From an uncultured Clostridia bacterium (lineage in GTDB: Bacteria > Bacillota > Clostridia > Oscillospirales > Acutalibacteraceae), in assembly GCA_947166135.1 (NCBI GenBank), contig CAMVDB010000005.1, forward strand, positions 1 to 62,003: a stretch of DNA of 62,003 bases. The letters run 5' to 3'. A program made the translations under genes and the position numbers. Each line of letters opens with the position of its first letter. Position 1 is the first letter of the stretch. This document shows, piece by piece, positions 8,546-16,972 of this stretch. The notes beneath the pieces were generated by a model. That model did not search any database. It saw nothing but the letters and a program-made list of their open reading frames with translations, and was not told the DNA's origin.

Positions 8546-9010
8546 ATGGATTTTTCTCATATCAATGAACAAGGTCGCGCAAAAATGGTCGACGTAACAG
8601 AAAAGGAAGTTACATATCGTCAAGCGATCGCAAGAGGAACCGTAAAAGTCAATGAGAGCACCATGCAGCTGATCAAAAGCGGCGGGATCAAGAAAGGTGA
8701 CGTACTCGGGGTTGCTCAGATTGCGGGCCTCATGGCTGCAAAGAGAACCTCCGACATCATCCCGATGTGCCATCCGCTGGCATTAAGCGGCGTCGATATC
8801 TCATTCGACTGTCAGGAGAACGAGATCCGTATAGAAGCTGTTGTCAAATGTAAGGGTGTAACCGGTGTTGAGATGGAAGCACTGACTGCTGTCAGCGCGG
8901 CGGCACTGACGATCTACGACATGTGCAAGGCGATACAGCGTGACATTGAGATTGGAAATATCATGCTGGTATACAAAGAAGGAGGAAAGAGCGGGGTGTT
9001 TCAAAGATGA
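8546..9010 (+). CDS. moaC: Cyclic pyranopterin monophosphate synthase
   Basis: A 154-residue enzyme that turns the MoaA product into cyclic pyranopterin monophosphate. Family signatures IIPMCHPL and [19 protein letters not shown] carry the conserved active-site residues; the length is normal. It follows moaA directly and its last four bases overlap the start of the MOSC gene, so the genes are surely co-transcribed. Confidence 0.96.
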   Translation: MDFSHINEQGRAKMVDVTEKEVTYRQAIARGTVKVNESTMQLIKSGGIKKGDVLGVAQIAGLMAAKRTSDIIPMCHPLALSGVDISFDCQENEIRIEAVVKCKGVTGVEMEALTAVSAAALTIYDMCKAIQRDIEIGNIMLVYKEGGKSGVFQR

Positions 9011-9459
9011 ACGGCGTGATCAAAGCGATCTGCATCAGTGAACAGAAGGGAACGCGAAAGCACACTGTTCCAATTGCCGTCCTTACTAAGGATCACGGGA
9101 TTCTCGGAGACGCACATGCCGGCAATTGGCATCGTCAGGTCAGCTTGCTCGCGAACGAAAGCGTCGATAAAATGCGCGCTAAGGGAGTTGAACTCAACGC
9201 GGGTGATTTTGCGGAAAACATCCTCACGGAAGGGATCGATCTGAAATCGCTCCCCGTAGGAACACAGCTTAAAATAGGTGAAGCAAAGCTCGAGGTTACT
9301 CAAATCGGGAAAAAATGTCATCACGACTGTGAGATACGTCGACTGACAGGCGAATGTGTCATGCCGACCGAAGGGATCTTTACAAAAGTGATCTGCGGCG
9401 GAGAGATCCGACCCGGTGACCGTATACTTGTAAGGGGTAAAGGTTATGAAGTTAATTAA
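9007..9459 (+). CDS. MOSC-domain protein
   Basis: A 150-residue stand-alone MOSC domain. MOSC domains occur in molybdenum cofactor sulfurases and mARC proteins and are thought to bind the cofactor or carry sulfur through a conserved cysteine. Here [15 protein letters not shown] and [11 protein letters not shown] are the family motifs, and KKCHHDC contains the conserved cysteine. It lies inside the molybdopterin operon, overlapping moaC by 4 bases and the next gene by 14. In related bacteria such proteins often accompany the MogA-like protein; the exact reaction is unknown. Confidence 0.9.
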   Translation: MNGVIKAICISEQKGTRKHTVPIAVLTKDHGILGDAHAGNWHRQVSLLANESVDKMRAKGVELNAGDFAENILTEGIDLKSLPVGTQLKIGEAKLEVTQIGKKCHHDCEIRRLTGECVMPTEGIFTKVICGGEIRPGDRILVRGKGYEVN

Positions 9460-10462
9460 AACAGAAGAAGCAGTCGGGCATGTGCTGTGTCACGATATGA
9501 CTCAGATCATTCCCGGTGAATACAAGGGCGCGCGATTCCGTAAAGGGCATATTGTCGCCGAGGAGGATATACCCGTACTGCTGAGCATGGGAAAAGAGAA
9601 TCTCTATATTTTTGAGATGGACGAGAACATGCTGCATGAAAATGATGCAGCAGAGGTTCTCTGTTGTATCTGCAAAGGTAAGAACATAGCTCGCAGTGAA
9701 GTCAAAGAAGGAAAGATCGAACTGACTGCCGAGATCGATGGGTTATTTACGCTCGACAGTGATCGACTTTACGCTGTCAACTCCGTCGATGATGTGATGA
9801 TTGCCACCCGTAAGGGGTATACCGCTGTTCATAAGGGTGACAAGCTCGCCGGAACACGCGTCATACCACTGGTAATCGAGCGAGAAAAGCTGGAAACAGC
9901 TGAGAAAGCCGCAGGTAAAGAACCGCTGATGAACGTTCTCCCCTATACGCTGAAAACCGCCGCTGTCATCACGACAGGCAGCGAGGTATTCTACGGCAGG
10001 ATCGAGGACAAGTTCACTCCCGTACTGATCAATAAGCTCAAGAATTACGGAATCAGCATCACGGAACATATCAAAACCGATGACGGAATCGAAAATATCG
10101 AAAATGCTATTCAATCCATTCAAGGCAAAACGGATATGATCCTGTGTACCGGGGGAATGAGCGTTGACCCCGATGACAATACCCCCGGCGCGATCAAGAG
10201 AAGCGGAGCGAATATCGTGACCTACGGCGCTCCTGTATTACCCGGCGCGATGTTCCTGCTGGGCTATTTCGACGACGGAACGCCGATCATGGGCTTACCG
10301 GGATGCGTCATGTATGCGAAAGCAACGATCTTTGATCTGGTTCTGCCCCGGATCGCGGCGGGAGTGAAAATGGAGAAACAGGACTTTATCACCTTCGGAG
10401 AAGGCGGGCTCTGCCTCTCGTGTGAAAACTGTACCTATCCGCATTGTGCATTCGGAAAATAA
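9446..10462 (+). CDS. MoeA-like molybdopterin-binding protein with C-terminal cysteines
   Basis: A 338-residue protein with a MoeA/MoaB-type molybdopterin-binding domain (about 165-320: TTGSEVFYGRIEDKF, CTGGMSVDPDD, GLPGCVMYAKAT). MoeA inserts molybdenum into adenylylated molybdopterin. This protein lacks the full four-domain MoeA layout and instead has a shorter N-terminal region; it ends with a cysteine cluster, CLSCENCTYPHCAFGK, that could bind metal. It overlaps the MOSC gene by 14 bases. It may replace MoeA or act as a variant insertase; which one cannot be told from sequence alone. Confidence 0.85.
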   Translation: MKLIKTEEAVGHVLCHDMTQIIPGEYKGARFRKGHIVAEEDIPVLLSMGKENLYIFEMDENMLHENDAAEVLCCICKGKNIARSEVKEGKIELTAEIDGLFTLDSDRLYAVNSVDDVMIATRKGYTAVHKGDKLAGTRVIPLVIEREKLETAEKAAGKEPLMNVLPYTLKTAAVITTGSEVFYGRIEDKFTPVLINKLKNYGISITEHIKTDDGIENIENAIQSIQGKTDMILCTGGMSVDPDDNTPGAIKRSGANIVTYGAPVLPGAMFLLGYFDDGTPIMGLPGCVMYAKATIFDLVLPRIAAGVKMEKQDFITFGEGGLCLSCENCTYPHCAFGK

Positions 10463-10472
10463 CGGAGGAAAC

Positions 10473-10949
10473 ATGTATACAGCCAGTGTTATCACCGTCA
10501 GTGATCGTGCTTCTGACGGTTTGTATGAGGATAAAAGCGGTCCTGCTGTCAGTGAGCTTCTCACCGAATTCGGCTACTCGATCCGCAATACACGTATTAT
10601 TCCCGACGAAAAGGAATGGATCATCAAGGCGCTTCACAACGAAGTCGACAGAGGTATCAATCTTATCATTACCACAGGAGGTACCGGCTTTTCACCTCGT
10701 GATATCACGCCGGAGGCAACTCTCTCGGTAATCGAGAAGGAAACGCCCGGTATCGCAGAGTACATGCGAATGAAGTCGATGGAGATCACCCCGAGAGGGA
10801 TGCTGTCGAGAGGGATCGCGGGCATCTGTCGATCCTCACTGATCATCAATCTGCCCGGTTCGCCCAAAGGAGCAGTCGAAAACCTCGGTTTCGTTCTCCC
10901 CCATCTCACCCACGGGCTCGATATGCTCAACGGTAAAAAAGAATCATGA
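10473..10949 (+). CDS. Molybdopterin adenylyltransferase (MoaB/MogA family)
   Basis: A 158-residue protein that should adenylylate molybdopterin before molybdenum insertion. Motifs are ASVITVSDRAS at the N-terminus, TTGGTGFSPRDITPEAT in the middle and NLPGSPKGAVENL near the end. The start at 10473 follows GGAGG by five bases; an in-frame start at 10422 would lie inside the preceding gene. It overlaps comF by four bases. Whether it is best called moaB or mogA cannot be decided by eye. Confidence 0.93.
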   Translation: MYTASVITVSDRASDGLYEDKSGPAVSELLTEFGYSIRNTRIIPDEKEWIIKALHNEVDRGINLIITTGGTGFSPRDITPEATLSVIEKETPGIAEYMRMKSMEITPRGMLSRGIAGICRSSLIINLPGSPKGAVENLGFVLPHLTHGLDMLNGKKES

Positions 10950-11623
10950 GAATACGATGGTTATATTGGCTTGGTAACGCTTTCTATCCCGAGAGATGTC
11001 CGTATTGCAACAGAAACATCGAACCTGAAGAGATCGCGTGTGATGACTGCATCAAGGAAGTACTGGCCAAGCATAAGGCGATCAAAAGCGGTGTGGGCGG
11101 CTTTCGATGCATCTCATCCTTCGTCTACGGCGGAAAGATCAGAAGGATCCTTCTGCGTATCAAATACCATGAAAAGACTCAGTTTATCGCTCAGCTGGCT
11201 GAACTCTTAGCGATGGATATCCTGATGATCTACAGAAACTATAACTTTGACATCATCACAGCGGTACCGATGCATTGGATCGACGAGCTGGACAGAGAAT
11301 ACAATCAATCGGTCATTCTGGCGAAGAAGCTGGGCGAGCTGACCGGAATCCCATATCTCAAAACCCTGGAGAAGATCAAGAGAACCGAAAAACAGCACAA
11401 TCTGAATTATGCAAAACGCAAAACGAACCTTATCGGAGCCTTTCAGGTCATAGATCCGGAGCGGATCAAGGGTAAACGCATCCTGGTGATCGATGATATC
11501 CTTACCTCGGGAAATACGCTGGCGGTATGTTGTAAAACGCTCAACCGCGCAAAGCCTGAGCTGATCTGCTGTGCTACACTTGCGACAGCAAAAGGCAAGT
11601 ACCCTCCTCAAGCAATCATATAA
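10946..11623 (+). CDS. comF: ComF-family phosphoribosyltransferase-like protein
   Basis: A 225-residue ComF protein: an N-terminal zinc ribbon (CPYCNRNI...CDDC, residues about 18-40) followed by a PRTase-type domain with VIDDILTSGNTL as the PRPP-binding loop. ComF takes part in natural DNA uptake in Bacillus and Haemophilus, but many ComF proteins in anaerobes have no tested role. It is coupled to the molybdopterin genes by a 4-base overlap, an unexpected place for a competence protein. It is the last gene of the operon. Confidence 0.88.
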   Translation: MRIRWLYWLGNAFYPERCPYCNRNIEPEEIACDDCIKEVLAKHKAIKSGVGGFRCISSFVYGGKIRRILLRIKYHEKTQFIAQLAELLAMDILMIYRNYNFDIITAVPMHWIDELDREYNQSVILAKKLGELTGIPYLKTLEKIKRTEKQHNLNYAKRKTNLIGAFQVIDPERIKGKRILVIDDILTSGNTLAVCCKTLNRAKPELICCATLATAKGKYPPQAII

Positions 11624-11631
11624 AACAATAG

Positions 11632-11660
11632 CCCCTGTCTGCATTGATTGCAAACAGGGG
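11632..11660. terminator. Bidirectional hairpin between comF and ackA
   Basis: CCCCTGT and ACAGGGG pair, extended by TGC/GCA inside the loop. The stem lies between two convergent genes and probably terminates both, although the T tracts are short on either side. Confidence 0.6.
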
Positions 11661-11679
11661 TTCGTTGTATCTTTACTGA

Positions 11680-12882
11680 TTACAGCTTCTCGACGATCGC
11701 CTTGGTATCTCTGGCGATAGCGAGCTCCTCGTTGGTAGCGATGACTGCTACAGGAATCGAAGAATCATCAGCGGAGATGAAGGCGGTATCTCTGGTGACA
11801 GCGTTGACTTCCTTGTCCAGCTTTACGCCTGCAAACGCGAGATAGTCGATAACAGCCTCACGCAGAGCGGGCTGATTCTCACCCAGACCTGCGGTAAAGA
11901 CGATACCGTCACAGCCGCCCATCGCGACCCAGTACTGACCGATATACTTCGCGATCTGATAGTAAAGCATCTCGTGAACGAGGTGAGCGCGGTGATTACC
12001 CTCTTCCTCAGCCTTAGTGACATCGCGGTCGTCGGACGATACGCCGGAAATACCCAGCAGACCGGATTTCTTATTAAGCAGGGTGTTCATCTCCTCGGGA
12101 GTGAAGCCTTCCTTCTCAGCGATAAAGGTAACGACGGAAGGATCGAGGCAACCGGAGCGGGTACCCATCAGGATACCGTCGAGCGGGGTCAGACCCATAG
12201 AGGTGTCGATAACCTTGCCGTTCTTGACCGCGGTGATGGAAGAGCCGTTGCCGATATGGCAGGTAATGAGCTTAAGATCCTTGATGTCCTTACCCATCAG
12301 ATCAGCCATAGCGCCGGAAACAAAACGATGCGAAGTACCGTGAGCACCGTAACGGCGAACGGCGTACTTCTCATAATACTCATAAGGAACAGCATACATA
12401 TATGCCTTCTCGGGCATGGTGCTGTGGAAAGCGGTATCGAAAACAACGACCATCGGAACATCGTCGCCGAATACCTGCTTACAGCCGCGGATCGCCTGTA
12501 CGTGACCGAGATTATGCAGCGGAGCCAGCGGGATCAGGCTCTCGATACCGGCGATGACCTCGTCGGTGACAAGCTCGGGATCACTGAACAGCGCGCCGCC
12601 CTGGACAATACGGTGACCGATTGCGGCAACCTCGTCGAGGTTCTTGATAACGCCGTATTCTTCGGATAACAGCGCCTCGCTGACCGCGTGGAAAGCCTTC
12701 GCATGGTCGGGCATGGGGATCTCCTTGGTATAGGATCTGCCGTCGGCAGTCTTATGGCCGATGAAAGAACCCTCCTGACCGATACGCTCGCAGTTGCCCT
12801 TAGCGATCATCTGCTCGGTATCCATATCGATCAGCTGGTACTTCAGGCTGGAGCTGCCTGCGTTGATAACAAGAATTTTCAT
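11680..12882 (-). CDS. ackA: Acetate kinase
   Basis: A 400-residue kinase that interconverts acetyl phosphate plus ADP with acetate plus ATP, the ATP-yielding last step of acetate fermentation. The N-terminus KILVINAGSSSLKYQL, the segment FDTAFHSTMP, and GAHGTSH with nearby HIGNGSS are family signatures. The start at 12882 has AGGAGG ten bases upstream. No pta gene is adjacent; acetyl phosphate must come from an enzyme encoded elsewhere. It is divergent from tmcAL, which consumes acetate. Confidence 0.97.
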   Translation of the reverse strand: MKILVINAGSSSLKYQLIDMDTEQMIAKGNCERIGQEGSFIGHKTADGRSYTKEIPMPDHAKAFHAVSEALLSEEYGVIKNLDEVAAIGHRIVQGGALFSDPELVTDEVIAGIESLIPLAPLHNLGHVQAIRGCKQVFGDDVPMVVVFDTAFHSTMPEKAYMYAVPYEYYEKYAVRRYGAHGTSHRFVSGAMADLMGKDIKDLKLITCHIGNGSSITAVKNGKVIDTSMGLTPLDGILMGTRSGCLDPSVVTFIAEKEGFTPEEMNTLLNKKSGLLGISGVSSDDRDVTKAEEEGNHRAHLVHEMLYYQIAKYIGQYWVAMGGCDGIVFTAGLGENQPALREAVIDYLAFAGVKLDKEVNAVTRDTAFISADDSSIPVAVIATNEELAIARDTKAIVEKL

Positions 12883-12898
12883 AAAAGTAATCCTCCTA

Positions 12899-12927
12899 TT
12901 GAAAAATGCAAATTTATGACCTATACT
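12899..12927 (+). promoter_or_regulatory. Promoter of tmcAL
   Basis: TTGAAA (12899-12904) and TATACT (12922-12927) are 17 bases apart. The -10 box directly abuts the -10 box of the opposing ackA promoter. Confidence 0.75.
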
Positions 12928-12956
12928 ATGATAGTACATTTTAATTGCATTTTCAA
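12928..12956 (-). promoter_or_regulatory. Promoter of ackA
   Basis: Minus-strand TTGAAA (12951-12956) and TATCAT (12928-12933) are 17 bases apart. The polymerase footprint would cover the whole tmcAL promoter, so the two promoters compete. Confidence 0.7.
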
Positions 12957-12981
12957 GCATTTTCTGAAAGTTGGTGAGAAT

Positions 12982-14094
12982 ATGAGCCGTGCGGGTGTGA
13001 TTTGTGAGTTCAATCCCTTTCATAACGGGCACAAATTTCTGTTAGAGAAAATTAAAAGCAACTATGCTGATGAGATCGTTTGTATTATGAGCGGTAACTT
13101 TGTACAGCGCGGCGATATTGCGATCACCGACAAGTATACCCGAACCAAAGCAGCATTGGCAAACGGCGCAGATATGGTAGTTGAACTTCCGACGGTCTAC
13201 GCTCTGTCGTCAGCTCAGCGATTTGCAGAAAACGGAGTTCGTATTGCTTCGGAGCTTCACTGTGACATTATGTGTTTCGGTTCAGAGGATCCTATCGAAA
13301 AAATCTATAATGCTTTAGAGATACTTGATAGTGACAATGTACAACAAAAGATCGCTCAATTGATGCGAGACGGCGACTACTACCCCCGCGCGTTGAGTAA
13401 TGCTGTCGGTAAAGAATATGCCAAAATAATCGGTAAACCAAATAACATACTTGCGATAGAATACATCCGTGCATGTCGGAGATACAGCCTTACCCCTGTC
13501 GCAATCCCTCGCAACGGTGTAGAACATGACAGCGAAATGATCAGCGGCGACATTGCGAGTGCAACGATGATTCGTCAGTTAATCAGAAACGGCAGAGATT
13601 ATGCACAGTTCACAACTATGCACGTTACACACGTCGCTTCAATCGAACGCATTGAAGCGGTATTCCTCTATCATCTCAAGACGTTCAAATCCGAAGAACT
13701 AAAGCGTATTGCCGATATCAACGAAGGGTTGGAGAATCGGATTATCGAAATTTCAAAGAGATATAATTCTTTAATTGAAATATTAGAGCACACAAAAACC
13801 AAACGTTACATCATGTCTCGACTCAGGCGTATCCTGTGTTGTGCCGTACTCGGAATCACCGAACAAATGCAGCACAACAGCGTTTCTTATATTCGCGTGT
13901 TAGGATTCGATGATAATAAACACATCATCCAATCCCGTTCTCTGCCGCTGATCGTTGATGTCAGGCGCGGTTATGATCTCCTTGATGATTCTGCAAAAGA
14001 AATATTTGACATAGATATTAAGGCAACAGAATTGATGAACATCGCCTCAGATCAGCAAAACAATGAGTTTTCTCAAGGAATTTTAAAGCTATAA
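12982..14094 (+). CDS. tmcAL: tRNA(Met) cytidine acetate ligase
   Basis: A 370-residue HIGH-type nucleotidyltransferase that activates acetate with ATP and acetylates the wobble cytidine of elongator tRNA-Met, which keeps AUG and AUA apart. The N-terminus GVICEFNPFHNGHKF contains the nucleotide-binding HNGH, followed by MSGNFVQRGDIAITDKYTR, both diagnostic. The start at 12982 is where the family begins; an open frame extends far upstream but runs over the ackA leader. It is somewhat shorter than the Bacillus protein. Confidence 0.93.
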   Translation: MSRAGVICEFNPFHNGHKFLLEKIKSNYADEIVCIMSGNFVQRGDIAITDKYTRTKAALANGADMVVELPTVYALSSAQRFAENGVRIASELHCDIMCFGSEDPIEKIYNALEILDSDNVQQKIAQLMRDGDYYPRALSNAVGKEYAKIIGKPNNILAIEYIRACRRYSLTPVAIPRNGVEHDSEMISGDIASATMIRQLIRNGRDYAQFTTMHVTHVASIERIEAVFLYHLKTFKSEELKRIADINEGLENRIIEISKRYNSLIEILEHTKTKRYIMSRLRRILCCAVLGITEQMQHNSVSYIRVLGFDDNKHIIQSRSLPLIVDVRRGYDLLDDSAKEIFDIDIKATELMNIASDQQNNEFSQGILKL

Positions 14095-14098
14095 TCTA

Positions 14099-14127
14099 TT
14101 GCAATCCACGTAGATATACGATATACT
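14099..14127 (+). promoter_or_regulatory. Promoter of the TIR gene
   Basis: TTGCAA (14099-14104) and TATACT (14122-14127) are 17 bases apart, placed immediately after the tmcAL stop codon. The TIR gene therefore probably has its own transcript. Confidence 0.7.
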
Positions 14128-14151
14128 AAACATGAAACGGAGGATGATTCT

Positions 14152-15063
14152 ATGGGGCGAAAACCGTATGTGTTCATCAGCTACAGCTCTGAAGATGTCA
14201 ATGAAGCAAACGGCGTGAAAGATGCTCTGAACCAAAACGGGATCGAGTGTTGGATCGCCAACAAATCCATAGACGGAGGCTCAGACTATACAAGTTCTAT
14301 TCCCGAAGCGATCGCTCAGTGCTCAGCGCTGGTGCTGGTATGGTCCGGCAACGCTCAGAAATCCTATTGGGTCAAGTCGGAGATTCTCGAAGCGATCAAC
14401 CGAAACAAGGTGGTTATCCCTTTCATCATTGACGACTTTAAGCTGAACAAAGAGTTTAACTTCATGCTCTCACTCCAGCATCGTATCTATGCATATCTGA
14501 ATAAAGAAGCAGCCTACAAAGCGCTGGTTAATTCGGTCAACGGACAGCTCTATCCCGGTAAATATGACAAGTCCGAAAACCCCGTTACTCCTGTCTATAA
14601 GCCTGTTGCGCAGGCGCCTGCACAGTCGCCCAAAGTCGTTGCCGTAAAGTCGAAGATCAATGCGATTCCTACCGTGCTGTGCTGGATCTTTGCTTTTATC
14701 AGCATCATTATTTCGGCTGTTATGATTGAAATTGATTCATCAGACATGAAGATTCTACCCAGTATGCTAATCTTTTTTTCTGTGATCATGCTGTTTTTCA
14801 CGCTGATACTACTCCTGTTTGAGCGCAAGCATAAATCGGCATCCGCAAAAGAAATCAATGCGGCTCGAATAAAAACAGCAGTTATATACATCATCACCAT
14901 TATCATAATGGTAATGACCAACATGCTGGGGATCTTTCGTATCATAGCAAATAATGCAATCGACGCATGCGGAATAATCATGTTATTTCTCGGTATTGCT
15001 TATTTTATCATCAGTTTCGCGGTTTGCGTAAAGTTCAAACGCACTAAATATGTTGTGCAGTAA
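14152..15063 (+). CDS. TIR-domain protein with four membrane helices
   Basis: A 303-residue protein with an N-terminal TIR domain (about 5-130: YVFISYSSEDVNEANGVKDA, then SYWVKSEILEAI). E77 in WVKSE sits where catalytic TIR domains carry the NAD-cleaving glutamate. A Pro/Ala-rich linker (about 140-165) leads to four predicted membrane helices (about 172-195, 203-226, 240-262, 268-292). TIR domains in bacteria often hydrolyse NAD in phage defence; a membrane-anchored form could act as a defence effector or a signalling protein. No defence partner is adjacent. The start is supported by GGAGG, and it is flanked by its own promoter and terminator. Confidence 0.85.
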   Translation: MGRKPYVFISYSSEDVNEANGVKDALNQNGIECWIANKSIDGGSDYTSSIPEAIAQCSALVLVWSGNAQKSYWVKSEILEAINRNKVVIPFIIDDFKLNKEFNFMLSLQHRIYAYLNKEAAYKALVNSVNGQLYPGKYDKSENPVTPVYKPVAQAPAQSPKVVAVKSKINAIPTVLCWIFAFISIIISAVMIEIDSSDMKILPSMLIFFSVIMLFFTLILLLFERKHKSASAKEINAARIKTAVIYIITIIIMVMTNMLGIFRIIANNAIDACGIIMLFLGIAYFIISFAVCVKFKRTKYVVQ

Positions 15064-15130
15064 AGCAAATCAAAAAATGTCATACATATTGCGGGAAATC
15101 TCCTGCCCTATATTTCTCTGATACAGACTA

Positions 15131-15158
15131 AAAGCGCCCTCCTTGCGGAAGGCGCTTT
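15131..15158. terminator. Terminator between the TIR gene and the carboxyltransferase gene
   Basis: AAAGCGCC and GGCGCTTT form a stem extended by CC/GG, with T-rich sequence on the plus-strand side and A-rich sequence on the other. It can end both convergent transcripts. Confidence 0.75.
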
Positions 15159-15175
15159 ATCCTTTTATCCGGTCA

Positions 15176-16576
15176 TTATACGGGATGAACCTTATTCTTT
15201 TTATCAAGTAAAGAAGAATTGATGCCCAGCTTCTGATTACGACGCTTCTCAAAGAAGTCGATCGCGACCTTCGGGAACTGCGCGTAGCTCAGGACGTCCT
15301 CTTCCTGCTCGATATACTGCGGGATCTCAGCGCGGAGCTTCTCAAGCTCAGGTTCAAGCAGATCGGCGGGACGGCAGTCGATAGGCGCCATATCGCCGAT
15401 GATCTTCTTACGGAATTCGGGATCGATCGGCATGGGAGTGGTACCGTACTTGCCGGCGACCAAATCCTTGAACTCGTTGGTACACATCTTGTAGCGCTCG
15501 CCCATAATGACGTTGAACACCGCCTGTGTACCGACGATCTGAGAGGTCGGGGTAACCAGCGGCGGATAACCGCTGTCCTTACGAACGCGGGGAACCTCGT
15601 TGAGAACCTCGGTGAGCTGATCCTCCTTACCCGCCTGCTTCAGCTGAGAGAGGAGGTTCGACAGCATACCGCCGGGAACCTGATAGATCAGCGCCTTAGC
15701 GTCGGTCGCGAGCATCTTGGGATCGAGCAAACCGGACTTGAGGTACTTCTCACGCAGGGTCATAAAGTAGTCGCGGATCGGGGTAAGGCTCTCGAGGGCG
15801 ATACCGGTATCATACTCGGTACCCATAAAAGCGGCAATCATACTCTCGGTCGGCGCGTGAGAGGTGCCCAGCGCCAGCGGAGACATCGCGGTATCGATGA
15901 TATCAACGCCCGCTTCAACGCCCTTCATCAGGCACATGGAGGCAAGACCCGAGGTATAATGCGTATGCAGTTGAAGCGGCAGATCGACCTCAGCCTTGAT
16001 TGCCTTGACGAGCTTCTCGGTATTATAGGGAGTCAAAAGCGCCGCCATATCCTTGATGCAGATGGAATCGGCACCCGCGTCGGCGATACGCTTCGCGTAC
16101 TCGACGTAATATTCATCGGTAAAGACGGGGCCGGTGGTGTAGCTGATCGCTACCTGCGCGTGCGCGCCTTCCTTCTTCGCCGCCTTGATTGCGACCTGCA
16201 GGTTCTTGATATCGTTCAGCGCGTCAAATATACGGATGATATCGATACCGTTCGCAACGGAACGCTGTACAAAGTACTCCAGTACATCGTCGGCGTAATG
16301 ACGGTAACCGAGCATATTCTGGCCGCGGAACAGCATCTGCAGCTTGGTGTTTTTACAATGATCGCGGATCGTGCGCAGACGCTGCCACGGATCCTCATTC
16401 AGAAAGCGCAGACAGCTATCGAACGTCGCACCGCCCCAACACTCGAGGGAGTAAAAACCGATCTGATCCATCTCGTCAAGAATCGGAAGCATCTCCTCGG
16501 TAGTCATACGGGTGGCGATCAGGCTCTGGTGAGCGTCGCGCAGGGTTGTATCGGTAATTAAAATCTTCTTGCTCAT
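15176..16576 (-). CDS. Pyruvate/oxaloacetate carboxyltransferase (5S/OadA-like, no biotin domain)
   Basis: A 466-residue TIM-barrel carboxyltransferase that moves CO2 between carboxybiotin and pyruvate/oxaloacetate. ITDTTLRDAHQSL at the start, CIKDMAALLTP (carbamylated lysine) and HTHYTSGLASM (metal-binding HxH) are conserved. OadA and PycB usually end with a biotin domain near 600 residues; here the biotin domain is a separate gene just upstream. It is the last gene of a three-gene operon. It could belong to a transcarboxylase or to a decarboxylase whose membrane subunit is elsewhere. Confidence 0.93.
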   Translation of the reverse strand: MSKKILITDTTLRDAHQSLIATRMTTEEMLPILDEMDQIGFYSLECWGGATFDSCLRFLNEDPWQRLRTIRDHCKNTKLQMLFRGQNMLGYRHYADDVLEYFVQRSVANGIDIIRIFDALNDIKNLQVAIKAAKKEGAHAQVAISYTTGPVFTDEYYVEYAKRIADAGADSICIKDMAALLTPYNTEKLVKAIKAEVDLPLQLHTHYTSGLASMCLMKGVEAGVDIIDTAMSPLALGTSHAPTESMIAAFMGTEYDTGIALESLTPIRDYFMTLREKYLKSGLLDPKMLATDAKALIYQVPGGMLSNLLSQLKQAGKEDQLTEVLNEVPRVRKDSGYPPLVTPTSQIVGTQAVFNVIMGERYKMCTNEFKDLVAGKYGTTPMPIDPEFRKKIIGDMAPIDCRPADLLEPELEKLRAEIPQYIEQEEDVLSYAQFPKVAIDFFEKRRNQKLGINSSLLDKKNKVHPV

Positions 16577-16586
16577 AGTGATCTCC

Positions 16587-16955
16587 TTAGCCGATGGTCA
16601 CCAGAGCTGCGCCGGTATCGACACTCTCGCCCTTGGAAACAGCGACGGAAGTGATCGTGCCATCCTTAGGCGCCTTGATCTCATTCTCCATCTTCATCGC
16701 CTCGAGAACGACCAGAACGTCGCCCTTCTTAACAGCCTGACCGTCGGATACGTTGACGGAAACGATGGTGCCGGGCATAGGAGCGGCAACCTTCTCGCCT
16801 GCGCCGGAGGCAGCAGGAGCAGCCTTCTTAACAGCAGGCTTTGCAGCAGGAGCTGCAGGAGCGGCAACCGGAGCGGCAGCGACGGCATCCGAGCCGAGCT
16901 CCTCTACCTGTACGTCATATGCAACACCGTTGACGGTGATTCTCAGATTCTTCAT
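16587..16955 (-). CDS. Biotin carboxyl carrier protein
   Basis: A 122-residue carrier. An N-terminal beta region is followed by an Ala/Pro-rich flexible linker (about 28-55) and a biotinyl domain with the AMKMEN motif, whose second lysine receives biotin. The start at 16955 is chosen because AAAGGGG then has normal spacing; an ATG two codons earlier would be only three bases from it. It lies between the two carboxyltransferase genes (10 and 17 bases away) and so shuttles CO2 between them. Confidence 0.94.
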   Translation of the reverse strand: MKNLRITVNGVAYDVQVEELGSDAVAAAPVAAPAAPAAKPAVKKAAPAASGAGEKVAAPMPGTIVSVNVSDGQAVKKGDVLVVLEAMKMENEIKAPKDGTITSVAVSKGESVDTGAALVTIG

Positions 16956-16972
16956 AATCATTATCCCCTTTA

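Noticed and set aside
12688..12981. In-frame upstream extension of tmcAL
   Set aside because: It runs antisense over the ackA start and both promoters. The conserved family start and a ribosome-binding site are at 12982.
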